The notes: a model not told the origin generated them from the letters alone. Numbered from the stretch's first letter, positions 11,372 through 23,173 are shown. The stretch is DNA of 64,000 nt from Channa striata (GCA_033026295.1 CM065180.1:24047023-24111022); one strand, 5' to 3'. A program made the numbers and translations.

Positions 11372-11394
11372 GGCGAGTGGCGGAAATGACGTAG

Positions 11395-11402
11395 TATTTA
11401 TA
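11395..11402 (-). promoter_or_regulatory. rpsa TATA box
   Basis: TATAAATA on the minus strand lies 24-31 bases upstream of the inferred TOP cap site at 11371, the canonical spacing. A CGTCATTTCCG stretch between them resembles CRE/ETS sites common in ribosomal protein promoters. Confidence 0.7.
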
Positions 11403-11839
11403 CTCCATTTTCCGGCTTGTGATTGGCTGATTTTTTCCCCTTCGGACGGATGTAGTTTTACAACATGGCCGCTGGGTGAAGCTGTACAACATTAAAATAG
11501 ATTCACCCACTTCAAATCTTCGACTCAAGTAAAATTACTAGGCAGATTTTCTCCAGTTTGCTTAAAGCAAAATGTTAGAAAACAATGATTTAAAAAAAAC
11601 TGTTATTTTAATTATGGCAAAACCTGTTCAGTAATTAATTAATGATGTCACTGATGTCTCCAGGACCCTGAGATCACAGCTGAGCCCTGTCACTCCGGCT
11701 CTGGTCAATCAAGAACATTTCTGCACATCTTTTTTGTATTTTAGATTCTGTGTTTGCACGTCACACCACTGACAACACAAAGGTTTTAAAAGTTCATAAT
11801 ATTTTTATCAAAACCATGTCATTATTTTTTGTAGAAAGC

Positions 11840-12020
11840 GCCATGTGGTATTAATGTTGTGGCTGATCTGTATGGATACAATGGGTTGTATAATGTCACA
11901 AAATCCTGTCTCCAGTGAATGTTTCTCCCAGTGGTGCCTCAGGATATTTGCCAACTAGTGACGCACGTCTGTTGAACCCAGCAAACACATGTGATCGGGC
12001 ACAACATTACAACCACCTGT
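11840..12020. mobile_element. Two facing Tc1-like transposon termini
   Basis: GGTATTAATGTTGTGGCTGATC (11848-11869) is, when inverted, a near match of GATCGGGCACAACATTA (11993-12009). Both resemble termini of a common teleost Tc1-like element that ends in ATAATGTTATG(C)CTGATC. The ends point toward each other, so they are the end of one remnant and the start of another. No transposase sequence remains. Confidence 0.5.
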
Positions 12021-12613
12021 GCAGTTCAAGACCATATATTTTTTCCAGGTTATATTTTTTCAGTTTTTAGGTTGAAACTGTCAGAAAGGTGATAATTCTA
12101 CTCTCTGTTTATTATTGAGGTCACAGTGGGTGGTTGAGTCGTCCTGGAGTGTATTATAAGGAGAGGTGGTTTTCATGTTTTGGCCACACCATCAATGTAA
12201 AACCTTCCAAAGAACTGACAGGTTTAATAATTGTGATAACATGAATGTTATAAATCATTCATAACAGCATGACTTAAAAAAACAGCTTCCTCTAACCTGG
12301 AAAGTGTCACGTCCCTGTCACTGCAGTGCGGTGGCAGCAGAGACGCGTCTCACCAGCTCAGAGCCGAGGTAACCAGAGGTTGGATCCACTGCTCGGATGG
12401 CTAACCCATATTAAGACAATGGAGATGGAAAGACCATATTAAGACAATGCTGAGACGCTGGCCTCTCGGTGCAGGACTGACCTGTGTTGACTGACAGTGT
12501 TTGCCTGAGATAAAGAGTTCTGTACACAGTGACACAACACGTTGAGAAATGATTTCGGTGAAACGTATGTGCAGAAAGTTGCAGCAGTAGAAGATGTAGT
12601 CAGGTGTTTCACA

Positions 12614-13118
12614 CAGAGGTGGAAAGTAATCAAGTAAATCCACCCACCTTTGCTACTTTAAGTATATTTTTCCTTGTAACTGAATATGAATTGTTCTGCT
12701 CAGTGAGTACATTAACCTTTGTCACTGTAAGTATGATCTGATGATACTTTTACGTAAGATTTACTATTTCTACACCAAAATGATTATACTTTTGCTTAAG
12801 TTAACACACGAGGTGGAAAAAGTACACAAACTCAAAACTGCCTTCAAAAGTACTACTACAAGTTAAAGTAAAACTACTTTACAAGTTCTTTACTGAAGTC
12901 AAACTACTAGGTCTACAGCACCAGTCAGTGGCAACTCGGCTTGCTTGAAGATATTACTCTGCAAGTACATAGTACGTACTGTAAATAGTACACGCTAGAA
13001 TGTATGAGTAAAAACCTATTTCAATGCTAAAATATTATTTTTGTAATACTACTTGAAATTGTGAAGGACCCTATAGGAGTATCTCTACACTGTAGTAATA
13101 ATATTTCTTCCTCCACTG
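12614..13118. mobile_element. hAT-like non-autonomous element, possibly composite
   Basis: The left boundary CAGAGGTGGAAAG and the inverted right boundary CAGTGGAGGAAG are similar. The interior is rich in AAGTACT/AGTACA motifs typical of teleost hAT MITEs, and a second GAGGTGGAAAAAGTAC start near 12809 suggests nesting. No target-site duplication is recognisable. Confidence 0.55.
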
Positions 13119-14008
13119 CTCAGTCTCATGTTTCTCACTTCTCCCAGAAATGTGAGACAGCAAACCAAGCAGTCCAGAAAAGGATATTTATCATCATCAT
13201 CAAGTGACCACAAACTTATCATCATCAAACGTTTGTGGTATTATTCTGAATCTGCAGCTTGGAGACAGCCATCAGACAGAATGTGGTGGAGTAAAAAGAT
13301 CAATATGTTCCTCTGACGTGTGACAGAGCCAACATGGAACTCAAGGTTTAAGTAGCTCCGAATTGTGCAGTACTTGGATAAATGCACTAGTTACTTCCCA
13401 GTAATGGAAGGTAATTTGTGTTACACAGCAGTTATAAGCAGGTTAAATAGTAATGATGTGTTGATTCACAACACCGCTTTGGATGGAAGTCAAGGACGCT
13501 GGGGGCGATAGATCTTACAAATAAGGATAAAATAAAGGAGTGGGGGCGATGTGTCCCATGAGCAAATGACGCGCAGGGGTTGTTTGCTGGGAAAGCACAG
13601 GACATACTACTGATAATTTCAAAAGAAAAACCTTCAGGATCTCATTTATTATTTCTTCACTCAGAAAAATTCCACCTTTGTATCAAATCCCGTCATCTCA
13701 CAGTGAGCAGTGGTTTGAGAAAGTTTACCAGGAGCAAACTGATGGGCACGTCTGTTTTAAGAGAACGTTCATGCCAAAAGGGTTTCGTTCTCACTTTAGC
13801 CTCCCAGTCCACCACCACTCCTGGTCCTTATTTCCTATTTGATGGCGTGTCACCACCCCTCTGCTGCTTATCTCGGTCTCGTTGCGCTGAGATAAGTCTT
13901 TGGCCTTCGTGTCGTGACAGTCTGCTGCCAAATGCTGAGTAGTACGTCTTTGTGTCTTGACAAAGGACCGTTTTCGTGAAGCACTGCTTCAAAGTTTGCG
14001 AACCCTTT

Positions 14009-14026
14009 CTCTCTCTCTCTCTCTCT
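14009..14026. repeat. (CT)9 microsatellite
   Basis: An uninterrupted CT dinucleotide run in intergenic DNA. Confidence 0.95.
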
Positions 14027-14884
14027 TTGCATAATTATAAACTAAAGCAGGGAAATGAGATAAAGGGAACCCAATTTAAAAATAAGAAAACAATATTAAA
14101 CATTTAATAAGGAAAATAACTCAATCTCACGTGTGCTTAGCAAAACTTTGTGAACTTTTATGCTTCTCATTCCATTTCAAGGACAGTCAGGTGTGAGTCT
14201 GGGGGTTCTTCATTATCGGTTTGACACAACACAGGTTTGTAGAAGTCTGTCATGACTTAAAAAAAGGGTTAAATATTAGAGAAGGAAAGGGTTGTAAAAG
14301 AAACGTTCAAAAGTTTGGACTCCATCAGTTGACCGTCACACAGATCATGCACATTCAGCACCACTGTTACCGCTCCCGACGAGTGGTCGACCAGCAAAGA
14401 TCACACAAGAGCAAAATGTGAAATAGTCTGAGGGGGAATCCACCCAAAATCACTGATTAGAAGCTGTTCTGTAAGAAGAAAGGGGCACAAATCCCTGCAA
14501 GACAATGTGCAGGGTTAAGACACAGTTACTGCTAACTTGTGTTATTGCTTCTGCAAAAAGGGGTCACATACTTCTGCCACGAGCGCAGAAGATCAGAACA
14601 GTCTCTTAATGTTTTGTGTCTCATTTGTTGGTTCTATATATTTATACAAACCAAAAAACCTATAGTAGATGATCTAATAGTAGAGCTTTATGACCCCGTG
14701 GAGATGTATGAAACACGCAAACAACCCGCTGGTACTGGGTAAATTTCACTTCAAGTACCACACATGTGCAGGAGGAACACGGTCCTGTTTTAGGTTAATG
14801 GAAGCAGAAATTCAACGATAAGATCGTTGAGTCACAGTGATCCCAGTGACACGGTGTGTTTCTGTCACTTACTGCTCAATAATC

Positions 14885-14890
14885 TTTATT
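14885..14890 (-). promoter_or_regulatory. Probable slc25a38 polyadenylation signal
   Basis: AATAAA on the minus strand lies about 590 bases after the slc25a38 stop. It would define a 3' UTR from 15478 to about 14865. No closer strong signal was seen. Confidence 0.5.
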
Positions 14891-15151
14891 TGAAAAATTA
14901 ATTTCACACAGGTTTATACAGGAAAGTGATTTACAGACGAGCTAATTATGTGGAGTAAAAAATCCTTTGAGCACAATAAATCTAAAGAAATATCCTAATC
15001 AAGAGCAGCCACATATTTATTCTCACAAAACAACTGAATCTCCCAGGCCAACGCTGTGATTAAAGCCATGCCCGAGCTGCTGAGGGTAAAGTGCAGCTCT
15101 GAAGTCCGAGCTGTATCTGGGACAGTGTCTTGAGTAATTATGGAAAAAAGG

Positions 15152-15231
15152 ATTACATCACGGGCACGTTTCATAACCATGAGACACAGACATCCTCACT
15201 GAGATTTTGCTAAAACATGGAAATACAAGGT
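15152..15231. repeat. 80-bp direct repeat, copy 1 (slc25a38 3' side)
   Basis: The sequence begins ATTACATCACGGGCACG and ends AATACAAGGT. It is 78/80 identical to 19454-19533, in the same orientation. It falls in the inferred slc25a38 3' UTR. Similarity stops abruptly on both sides. Confidence 0.9.
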
Positions 15232-15478
15232 CCAAAAACTCATGACAGGATCAGAAATGTGGAGCTACATGCAGCACGGAGCAGAAGTCTGATTCTGAGC
15301 TTCAGCCATAAACCAGCTCGACACATTCTCCACTTCTGTTGTAATGCGTGAGTCACTCAGCGCAGCCTCGCCGCGTCAAGGTGTCGGTGAAAACCTGGAC
15401 TCTGGGGTCGACTGCACCGTGATGCTTTCGACCTGCTCGCTTTTTGATTCAACTCGTTTCTCTCAACAACATTCATCT

Positions 15479-18423
15479 TCAGGACTTCAGTCCGAGTCGA
15501 GCCATCAGCTGCTCGTACACCGTCCATGCCATCGCGGCCATCATGGTCCTCCTCAGGGACCGAGGCACTGCCCCTCGGAAGTAGCCCCGGAAGCCGTGCT
15601 CCTTAAAGAGAGAGGGGACAGGGACAGACGCCAGACTGTTAGATGTCCAAATATGAAATACCTGAAAACCACTGTATTAATGCACAAGACAACATACAGG
15701 AACCAAGTGGAAAAAACAACTAATTCACATAAATCCTTTACTGTCAGTACAGTGAATATTTATTACGATGTAATTCTCTAGTTAAAAAGGTGCTGAGGAT
15801 CCCTCTGGACTTAAATCTGCCATCATCTCTTCCTCAAACTAATAGTGCTGTGAACTCAGCGTGTTGGTTCACATTTCTGACAACTTGCCAATCACAGACG
15901 TTCCTAAATGTGTTAAATCACTGTGGCCGTCACACAACAGCAGGATCGATGAGAACTAGCCGTGCACATTTCACGCACGCCGTACATCAGTCGTACATAT
16001 TTATCAAATGTAAATCGGACTTTAACGGTTTTCTTTAAGGATTTGATTTCCTCATTCTGATCCGAGTGTTGCAGGGCAGCAGCAGCAAAGCTGTTGCAAC
16101 ATTTTTATGATAAGAGAAAGTCCAAACGACTCATCATTTCCTCTTCTGTCTGGTTTGTTCCCTGCTTTATTTCAGGACCACTTCAGTTTAGCCGCTTCAG
16201 TGCAATAAAATCTGCAGCTTTATCTAATCAGTGACATAACGAAGAGGATAAAGCAACTCATAATGGACAGACAGACATTCTCGTTTTAACACAGACACGG
16301 ACTTTAGTGTGAACCACAAATGTCTGCCCCACAGTGTTTGGCGATGAGGCCTGTGCTGCATTATTAGTTTAATATAAAGTTTATGAGTGTTGTAATGGAC
16401 AAGAGGCTCCCGTCCTCACATTTCCCAGTTTCACCTGTCCGTGTACTCCAGTACTTCCACTGTATTTGATAGTTGCTGATGCAGATAAATTCTAACAGCG
16501 TCTAAACCAACTGATAAATGCTGACGTGCTATGAATGAAGCAGCTCCATCTTTTCATTTCTGGGTGAATGTGTCTGCAGTGATGGTCGACTGTAAACTGG
16601 GGGGTGTGGACACTTACCGTGTATATGTATCGCACCGCCTCTGCCGTCCTCAGCCGTGGATTCACTTGCACGTGTGTTTTCACCACATCTGCAGGCTGAG
16701 TGATCAGAGATGCCAACACACCCGACAGGATCCCGCAGCCGAAGTTAGCCAGGGGGGCAGAGGGAGACCGTCTGATTTCTAATAAAAGACGAGTTGAGAG
16801 TTTTTGTTAGTGTGTGAGATGCAATTGTCAGGTTATCATCCCGCCTCTGTGCGTCCGTACTCACCCTCAGGGAGAGACGCTTTGGTCTGGCTGTAGAACA
16901 TGACATACATTCCAGAGAAGGGAACGTCTCTGAAGAGCGTGGCCATGAGACCGGAGAACAGAGCTGCAGGACCCTCGGTCTGACACATGGAGCGCAGAGC
17001 CCCGAGCACGCTCCGGTAACTGTACCTGCCGCACTGAAGCAAAAGTACACATATTTACTCGGGATTAATACAGCAAACAAAAACCCGTGTGAGCCTCAAA
17101 CAATTTTATAAATCGATATCTCTGCAGCCTTAAATGCAGACGGCATTTTGTTAGTGACCATCAGACGAGCCTGTTTCCACTGTCATTCTTTTAGTAAGAT
17201 TTTCTATCTGCGCTGAAATTCAATATAAGTGCAAAATGATTTTTGGGGGGATATTTAGGAAGCTGAGTTTGGCTGAAAGCAGTAAGGAGTATTCTGTTGA
17301 GTTCTTTGCTTCCACCCTTTTCTTTGTTCTCCTGAGCGCTTCTCAGGAAAATGTGCTTATTTACCTGATTATTCATAGGCAGATTATTAAGAAAATGGCA
17401 CTTGGACATTGATGGATAATATGCTCCCAATTCCTCTTCAATCACACCCACAGACTTCCAAATGACGCCTCTGCAGATTTGTTGTCTCAGTTTGATTTTT
17501 CTTTTGTCTCATTAGGATTGTGTCTCTCTGTGGTCGTTTGGCAGCATTTGACAAATTATTCACTTCATACAGAGTCTCTGGCCAAGGGGCCTCCTGCTCT
17601 CTTGGGCCCCCTGCTCTCTTGGGCCCCCCTGCTCTCTTGGGCCCCCTGCTCTCTTGGGCCCCCTGCTCTCTTGGGCCCCCTGCTCTCTTGGGCCCCCTGC
17701 TCTCTTGGGCCCCCTGCTCTCTTGGGCCCCCTGCTCTCTTGGGCCCCCTTTCCGGTGCCTGGCTTTCTCCCAAGTCATGCAGGTCCCTTCTGTCATTTAC
17801 CCAGCAGACAACAGGTATCACAAGACCCACCACAAACACATTTGTGCTCTCTTACCTCAAAGCGAGTCTTGACGACAGTGACTGGCAGCATGACGACTCC
17901 CGCTACCGCACGAGCTCCTGCTCCCAGCAGCACGGCCTCCGCGGCCCTCGGGCTGCTGTCCTGGAAAAAGTGCTGCTTCAGCGAGTAGTAGGTGCTGAAG
18001 TAGATGCCCACACCAGGGATGGTGCGAACAAAGGACTAGACGAGAGAGCAGAGACAGAGGAGCGAATACGTTTATACGCACAGAAGACCAACAGAATCAT
18101 GCAGCTTTGAGCAGCAGAAGACCGAAGAAACATGTTCTCACTGGGGAAACTCCTTTCCACAGTCCCAGCAGCCTCTCTGTGCGCACCACGCTCTGCAGCA
18201 CCGTCACCATCCCCACTCTGGCCGATCTGAAAACAATCGGCGCTGCTTTAACGATTTTGCTGTGTTCATCTAGTCAATGAGGTTACGTTAAATGTGCACA
18301 GACTCACCCTCCACTCTGCAGCGTCTGCAGACGAGTCTTCACCAGGTCGAGGGGCTGGAAAAGCAGCGTGGAGCAGGTTCCGCTGAGGGAGCCGCACATG
18401 AAGGCTTTGATAGCTGGATGCGC
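15479..18423 (-). CDS. slc25a38: slc25a38, mitochondrial glycine transporter (first exon not found)
   Basis: This is an inner-membrane solute carrier that supplies glycine to the matrix for 5-aminolevulinate synthesis; loss causes sideroblastic anaemia in humans. Exons are 18308-18423, 18142-18226, 17856-18035, 16865-17033, 16618-16778 and 15479-15601, all in phase, giving 277 residues plus an unlocated N-terminal exon (human total 304). The three carrier repeats show QPLDLVKTRLQ, LPVTVVKTRFE (T in place of D, as in the human protein) and QPADVVKTHVQ. LLGLWKGVSPS, VPGVGIYF-type and MMAAMAWTVYEQLMARLGLKS segments match the family, and the stop is at 15479-15481. The first exon reading phase 0 into AHPAIKAFMCGS should lie to the right, probably in the CpG-rich stretch near 20 kb. 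Adjacency to rpsa matches human 3p22. Confidence 0.93.
17595..17748. repeat. 17-bp GC-rich minisatellite, 9 copies, in slc25a38 intron
   Basis: Nine tandem units of TGCTCTCTTGGGCCCCC; the second has one extra C. The units are otherwise identical. Because 17 is not a multiple of 3 and the unit lacks stops, it keeps long spurious reading frames open on both strands. It lies in the intron between exons 16865-17033 and 17856-18035. Confidence 0.97.
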
Positions 18424-18978
18424 CTTTGGGGGGTTGGGGGGGTGTTAATGCTTTTTCACAGTAACTAGTCTCTTTGAAGATGTGCAAAGTGAACATAGCT
18501 TGAATATTTTCGATTTCTGCAGAAACTTTACGAGGCATGTGTGGATCTAGTTTTGACCAGACGTCAGTTTAACTTTAAGAACATAAAGTTCAATTAGGTT
18601 TAAATAGTTTTTTAACTGCTTTACCTGCTTTTGGATTTAAAGTGCATTTTAGAGCACGTACGTACTTCAACTTGACTAAGTTAGTGGACATTTAAAGGGG
18701 AGTCATAAATCAGACGAGATTCCCTGACTACCAGTTAGTTATGAGGGTTTTTTTTAACTAAGATCAAACAAACAAAAAATTGCTCCAAGTGTAAAATTCA
18801 CCAGTGCCAGTTCCATTGTTCTTCAGGATAATGCTCAAATTTTTTTGTAGCTACAGAATCTCCTTTATGTCCTGCTGCTGTCCTCTCGGAACAAAACCAC
18901 ACCTGGAAGTGGAGAAATGAGACGTCACAAACAGGCCCCACAGTGACCGTCAGTGCAGTAAGTCTTCTGCTACAGACA

Positions 18979-18999
18979 ATGATGATGATGATGATGATG
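18979..18999. repeat. (GAT)n microsatellite
   Basis: Seven GAT-type units upstream of the first located slc25a38 exon. Confidence 0.9.
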
Positions 19000-19453
19000 G
19001 ATGAAGATGGAGCATGTGCACGGTGCTGCTGTCCGTATCAGGCTGCTAATGCCCGCACACACACACCAGGCTTAAATACGCAGGTCACATGACCGACGCT
19101 GCGTTTCCAATTTGTGGCAACACACAGCTACTCATTAACTCATCACAGATAATCCCTCTGCATATTAGGATGTGTCCCTCTGCTTTGCACACGGCGTGAG
19201 ACCTGCGCTTGCAGAGAGGATGATGCACTGGAGTCAACTGTGATGGATTCAGCACACGGCGTCTAAAGTCCACGAACATTGTGTTTTATGGCCCCAGGCA
19301 TGTCTTGGTTCAGTGTAACTCAGAGGACAGTAGCAGGTTCCAATCAGATTTGTGATAACACTGAATGATAGTGATAAGCATAGAAGCACAATTTGTCCAG
19401 TGGGGACATGAAGACTTGACAAGAAAGCAGAATAAAAGTTAAGATTTTATCGT

Positions 19454-19533
19454 ATTACATCACGGGCATGTTTCATAACCATGAGACACAGACATCCTCA
19501 CTGAGATTTTGATAAAACATGGAAATACAAGGT
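19454..19533. repeat. 80-bp direct repeat, copy 2 (slc25a38 5' side)
   Basis: It matches 15152-15231 at 78 of 80 positions; differences are C/T and C/A. The copies are 4.3 kb apart and bracket the recognised slc25a38 exons. Confidence 0.9.
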
Positions 19534-19819
19534 AAAATACACGGTAAAAACAGCAATGGTCAATTAAACATTTAAGAGTAGAAATATTGAGATAAAAAGC
19601 TGATTATGTATTAATCGATTTAAACGTTCTACCTAGAGAACAGCGCCACCTGCTGGTCTGGGCTGTGCTCATCATGAATGGACGGAGTTTGAATATTAAT
19701 TGTCTGAAAGTTTAAGAGCTCAGTTACATAATTAACCACAAGGAGGCAGAAAAAGAACATCTAAAAGACAATTAAATATACTCGTTGTGTAAAATATTAG
19801 CGTCCATAACCGGAATTGC

Positions 19820-20410
19820 CAGTATTTGTACACGTGACCGCACGTCCCGTGTCCGACCACCTTCACTTTACGGCAGTTTGTGCGACACGTTGTAAAGACC
19901 ACAACCGGAAAGTAACAACAGCTGCAGCCGACCTCGTGTCGTCTCTATGAGCGTGTGGATGTTCTGAAATGGGAACGATGACGATCATGTTCAACTTCCC
20001 GTTTCCGAGTCAGAACAAAGATGGCGGACTGGTTTAATGGCGTATTAGCATGAATCCAGATGTTTGGCAGAGGTTCTGTGCATTTGTCGGAGCGTGTGAC
20101 GGCACGTCCCCGTACGTGACGTGTCACACAAACGGACCCGCCCAGAGGTTCTGCACCTTCACCGCTATCCAGAGTCCGGAATGACACAAAATGGCTCCTC
20201 GGGTGACAGGCAGTGGACGTTAGTTTCTCAGTGACCGTCATGGCCGGACACACGAACCGGAAACCGCTGCTCCATTGATAAAGTCAGACCACAGCGTGCT
20301 CGCACGAAGCCCCGCCCACGGCAAAGCCGCTGACCTCTTATTGGTTAACCAGCTCTTTGATCGTGACGTTGCCATTAAAAGGGAACTGGTACCGCGAGCA
20401 CGTTTGTTTG
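19820..20410 (-). promoter_or_regulatory. CpG-rich candidate slc25a38 promoter
   Basis: CpG density is locally raised. GC boxes (CCCGCCCAC), ATTGGTTAACCA with an inverted CCAAT box, and TGACGTTGCC occur near 20310-20380. Its position upstream of the minus-strand gene suggests a promoter. No first exon could be confirmed. Confidence 0.5.
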
Positions 20411-22060
20411 GATGAATTTAATCAATAATGACGCCAGTGTTACGTCAGAAACTCGCAAATTATATTTACTTATACCGTCAACTTCCGTCAATATGATAAT
20501 ACACACCTTCAGTCCTCAAGTAAAGGCTGAAGTAACAGTGGCCCCTTAAAATCTTTACTCAAACTGAAGCAGATGCCTAAAAAAATGACTCCACCAACAG
20601 AATATTTAAATGCTACTGACTCTGACAACATGATTGAACCAGTCCAGATTTATTCCACGCGCCTCATAAATAACGTCTCCGCAGAAATCTGAAACGGTCT
20701 TGTTCAGTTTGATTGATCATAACTCATAATTTGATTATATCTGAATCGACAAAGTTACTAAAATGTCAAGGAAATGTAGTGGGGTCAGTATAGAAATACT
20801 AGTACATAAGTACATGTGTCTCCAAAATGCATTATTAAACTAGCAACAGTGCGCACCAAGTGTCATATTGCAAAAAGTAGAATCCTGCAATAGTGAGAGT
20901 AAATGTACCGGGGAGCCCAGTACAGTGTGGCCACTCAAGTCCCAGAAAACGTTACACCTTTTCCACCGGTAACTGGATTACACTAAAGGCTTTTTGCCTC
21001 TGGACTGAAATTGCAAATGTTAAAACAGAAACATAAAAGCAGCTGGATCCTTCATTTCAAACTGGAGTGAACCCAGATCTGACTTGTTTTGCTCTTCCCT
21101 TTTAGAAAACCCTGATTGTCTGTTTGTGAAAAAACACAAATTCAGTGGAAAGTAACAAACTATTAAACATTGTACTTTTACTTAATGTTATTCTCAGTTT
21201 GACGTGTTTTATACTTCATTACATTTCATTGGGGATTATTTCAGTATTTACCACACTAATAATTCATTTCCTCTTGGAATATTCTTATTTTGTTTTCTCC
21301 AACTGCAGTATCACAGATTTGCATCTAAATTCTCAAATATTCCTACTCTCTCTCTCTCTCTCTCTGAATAGTAGATTTTGTTTCTGACATTAGCAAACTC
21401 ATTAAATTTGTTTGTTCAGGTTTTTTTTCTGATTTAGGACTTAAATAGAGATTTCATCGATAGGAATTAAATGAGAAATATATGATCCCCTCAACTTAAT
21501 TTCTTGGTTGTATCCATTAAAAAAAGCATTTTAGAAACAGTTTTGGATATTCCCACATGATTAATTCAAAAACTTCCCTTAATATTCTTTTCTGCCAACG
21601 TTGCAGTTCCAGCACTTCTCTACATTAGAATGGACCCTCTCACTTGGACTCCAACTATATATAATTTAGTTTTCAGCGCAACAAGTACCTTTACTTGTTG
21701 TATTTTAAATATCTGTTGCTGATACTGTCTCTGTACTTTAAGATTTTGAATGACTTGTCCTTCTTCCATCAGTCATATTTCACAAGTTTAGCCTCTGAGC
21801 AGGTACATTTCCACCTCATACATTAACCCAAATTCTCTGGAATTAAAAACCTGTAAAAAAAACAAAACAAAACAAAAAAAAACTTGAGTATAAAAACACG
21901 TGAGTGTAGCAGTTTAGAAAGCTTCTTTAATTGTAATAATACCAACATTTCACAACATGATTTCCATGCAGGAGTTGCAGGAAAACATTACAAAAGATTT
22001 GAGGAGGTGCATTTTTTTTGTCTTACATTTTGGATTTCTTTTGCTTTGATGACAGAAAGT
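20411..22060. other. Intergenic region between slc25a38 and myh9
   Basis: AT-rich DNA with a (CT)10 run at 21346-21365, an A/AAAC-rich run near 21855-21881 and degraded transposon-like sequence around 20760-20950. No coding exon was seen. Confidence 0.6.
21346..21365. repeat. (CT)10 microsatellite
   Basis: An uninterrupted CT dinucleotide run in intergenic DNA. Confidence 0.95.
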
Positions 22061-22064
22061 TTTT

Positions 22065-23173
22065 TTTGTTTAGCTTTTTTTTTTTTATTGTGAGCTGTTA
22101 TTCTTTAACAAACACGTTCCTCTCACTTCCCAGCAGTGTGAGCCAAAAGCCGCCTGGTCACATTAACTAGCCCGTGTGGATATGAAGCCCCACGGGGGTG
22201 AAGAGTAACAAGTACACAGTGCCAGCGGTGAAGTGCGTCCCTGGCACAGCGACCCGTGCGCAGAGAAAACAGTGTGTCCTGTGAGAGGGAAAGTATCCCG
22301 CCACCCCGATTCAACATCAACACCACAACAGACGGTGGTAAACGTCAAAATCAATGCATGTCCAGAGGGGAAAAAAGCCAACGCCCTGCCCAGTAGGATT
22401 CAGCTGCATTAAGGCCTCAGTGTGTGTGTTACGAGCGTGTGTCTTTCTGTCCTTAATCACAAAGGTCTGGGCTAAAGGATTTTCATCTCAGTGCAAATTT
22501 TAAAAAATCTCAGCAGTCACAATCGTCAGTGAGCGCCAATGAGTCTCCAATCGGAAATCTGCCTTCAATTTAGTTTCACATAAAGTAAAATGATTAAGCC
22601 CCAAAGCGAAGTCACGAGCACTAACTGCAGCTAAACTGATAGGATACATGTCAGCGGATAAACCTTCATTATAAACTGAGGCGAGAGCGCGATAATAAAC
22701 ATGAAGCACTTCCATTCTTAACCGTTATAAAAACTTCTGCATAAAATACAAATCTATAGACTGAGTTATTACTTTGGTCCCCTTACAGTAATCATTCTTC
22801 ATCATTCTTATTTATCACTTTGTTTTCTCTGTCTTCAATTAGAAAAATAGACGCTAAAGCAGGACTCACATAATTCCAATGTTATCTTATAAAAATATCA
22901 TTTTTATAATTTTCCCAGAGAATGAAAAATGAAGCAAAAGAAAAATTTGGCGATAACAAAAGACTGTTTGTCAGCATGGTGATTGTCCGAGTTTACTGGC
23001 TTCTGTGTGTGGGGTGTGTTAAGAATGCATAGATTGTCAATGTTGAAGAGTCTCAGCACTAAACAGGGAGGAAACAGCAACAAATTTATTATATTTATGT
23101 TCCTCTCGGTTCAGCAGGTACAGTGATGTGTGCTCGTGTGTGTATATGACGCAGTTCTACGGAGTTGAGCGGT
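22065..23173 (-). other. myh9 3' untranslated region (inferred)
   Basis: After the stop at 23174-23176, a minus-strand AATAAA inside CACAATAAAAAAA at about 22084-22089 would give a 3' UTR of roughly 1.1 kb. That is comparable to the mammalian MYH9 3' UTR. An earlier AATAAA at 23085-23090 would give a very short alternative. The end point is inferred. Confidence 0.45.

Larger units (their letters stand above)
11403..14880. other. Intergenic region between rpsa and slc25a38
   Basis: No exon was recognised here. The region holds Tc1-like end motifs near 11.85 and 12.0 kb, a hAT-like element at 12.6-13.1 kb and a (CT)9 run at 14009-14026. Both neighbouring genes are on the minus strand, so it combines upstream DNA of rpsa with DNA downstream of slc25a38. 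Confidence 0.65.
18424..19830. other. Upstream part of slc25a38, no exon recognised
   Basis: This is probably intron 1 of slc25a38. It holds the second copy of the 80-bp repeat and a GAT repeat. I could not identify the short first coding exon here. Confidence 0.5.

Noticed and set aside
17595..17748. CRISPR-like array of short repeats
   Set aside because: The units are contiguous without spacers, in a vertebrate nuclear intron; this is a minisatellite.
17438..18110. Overlapping 130-196-residue frames with repeated SWAPCSLGPPA- or GAQESRGPKRA-type sequence
   Set aside because: They are artefacts of the stop-free 17-bp minisatellite in an intron.
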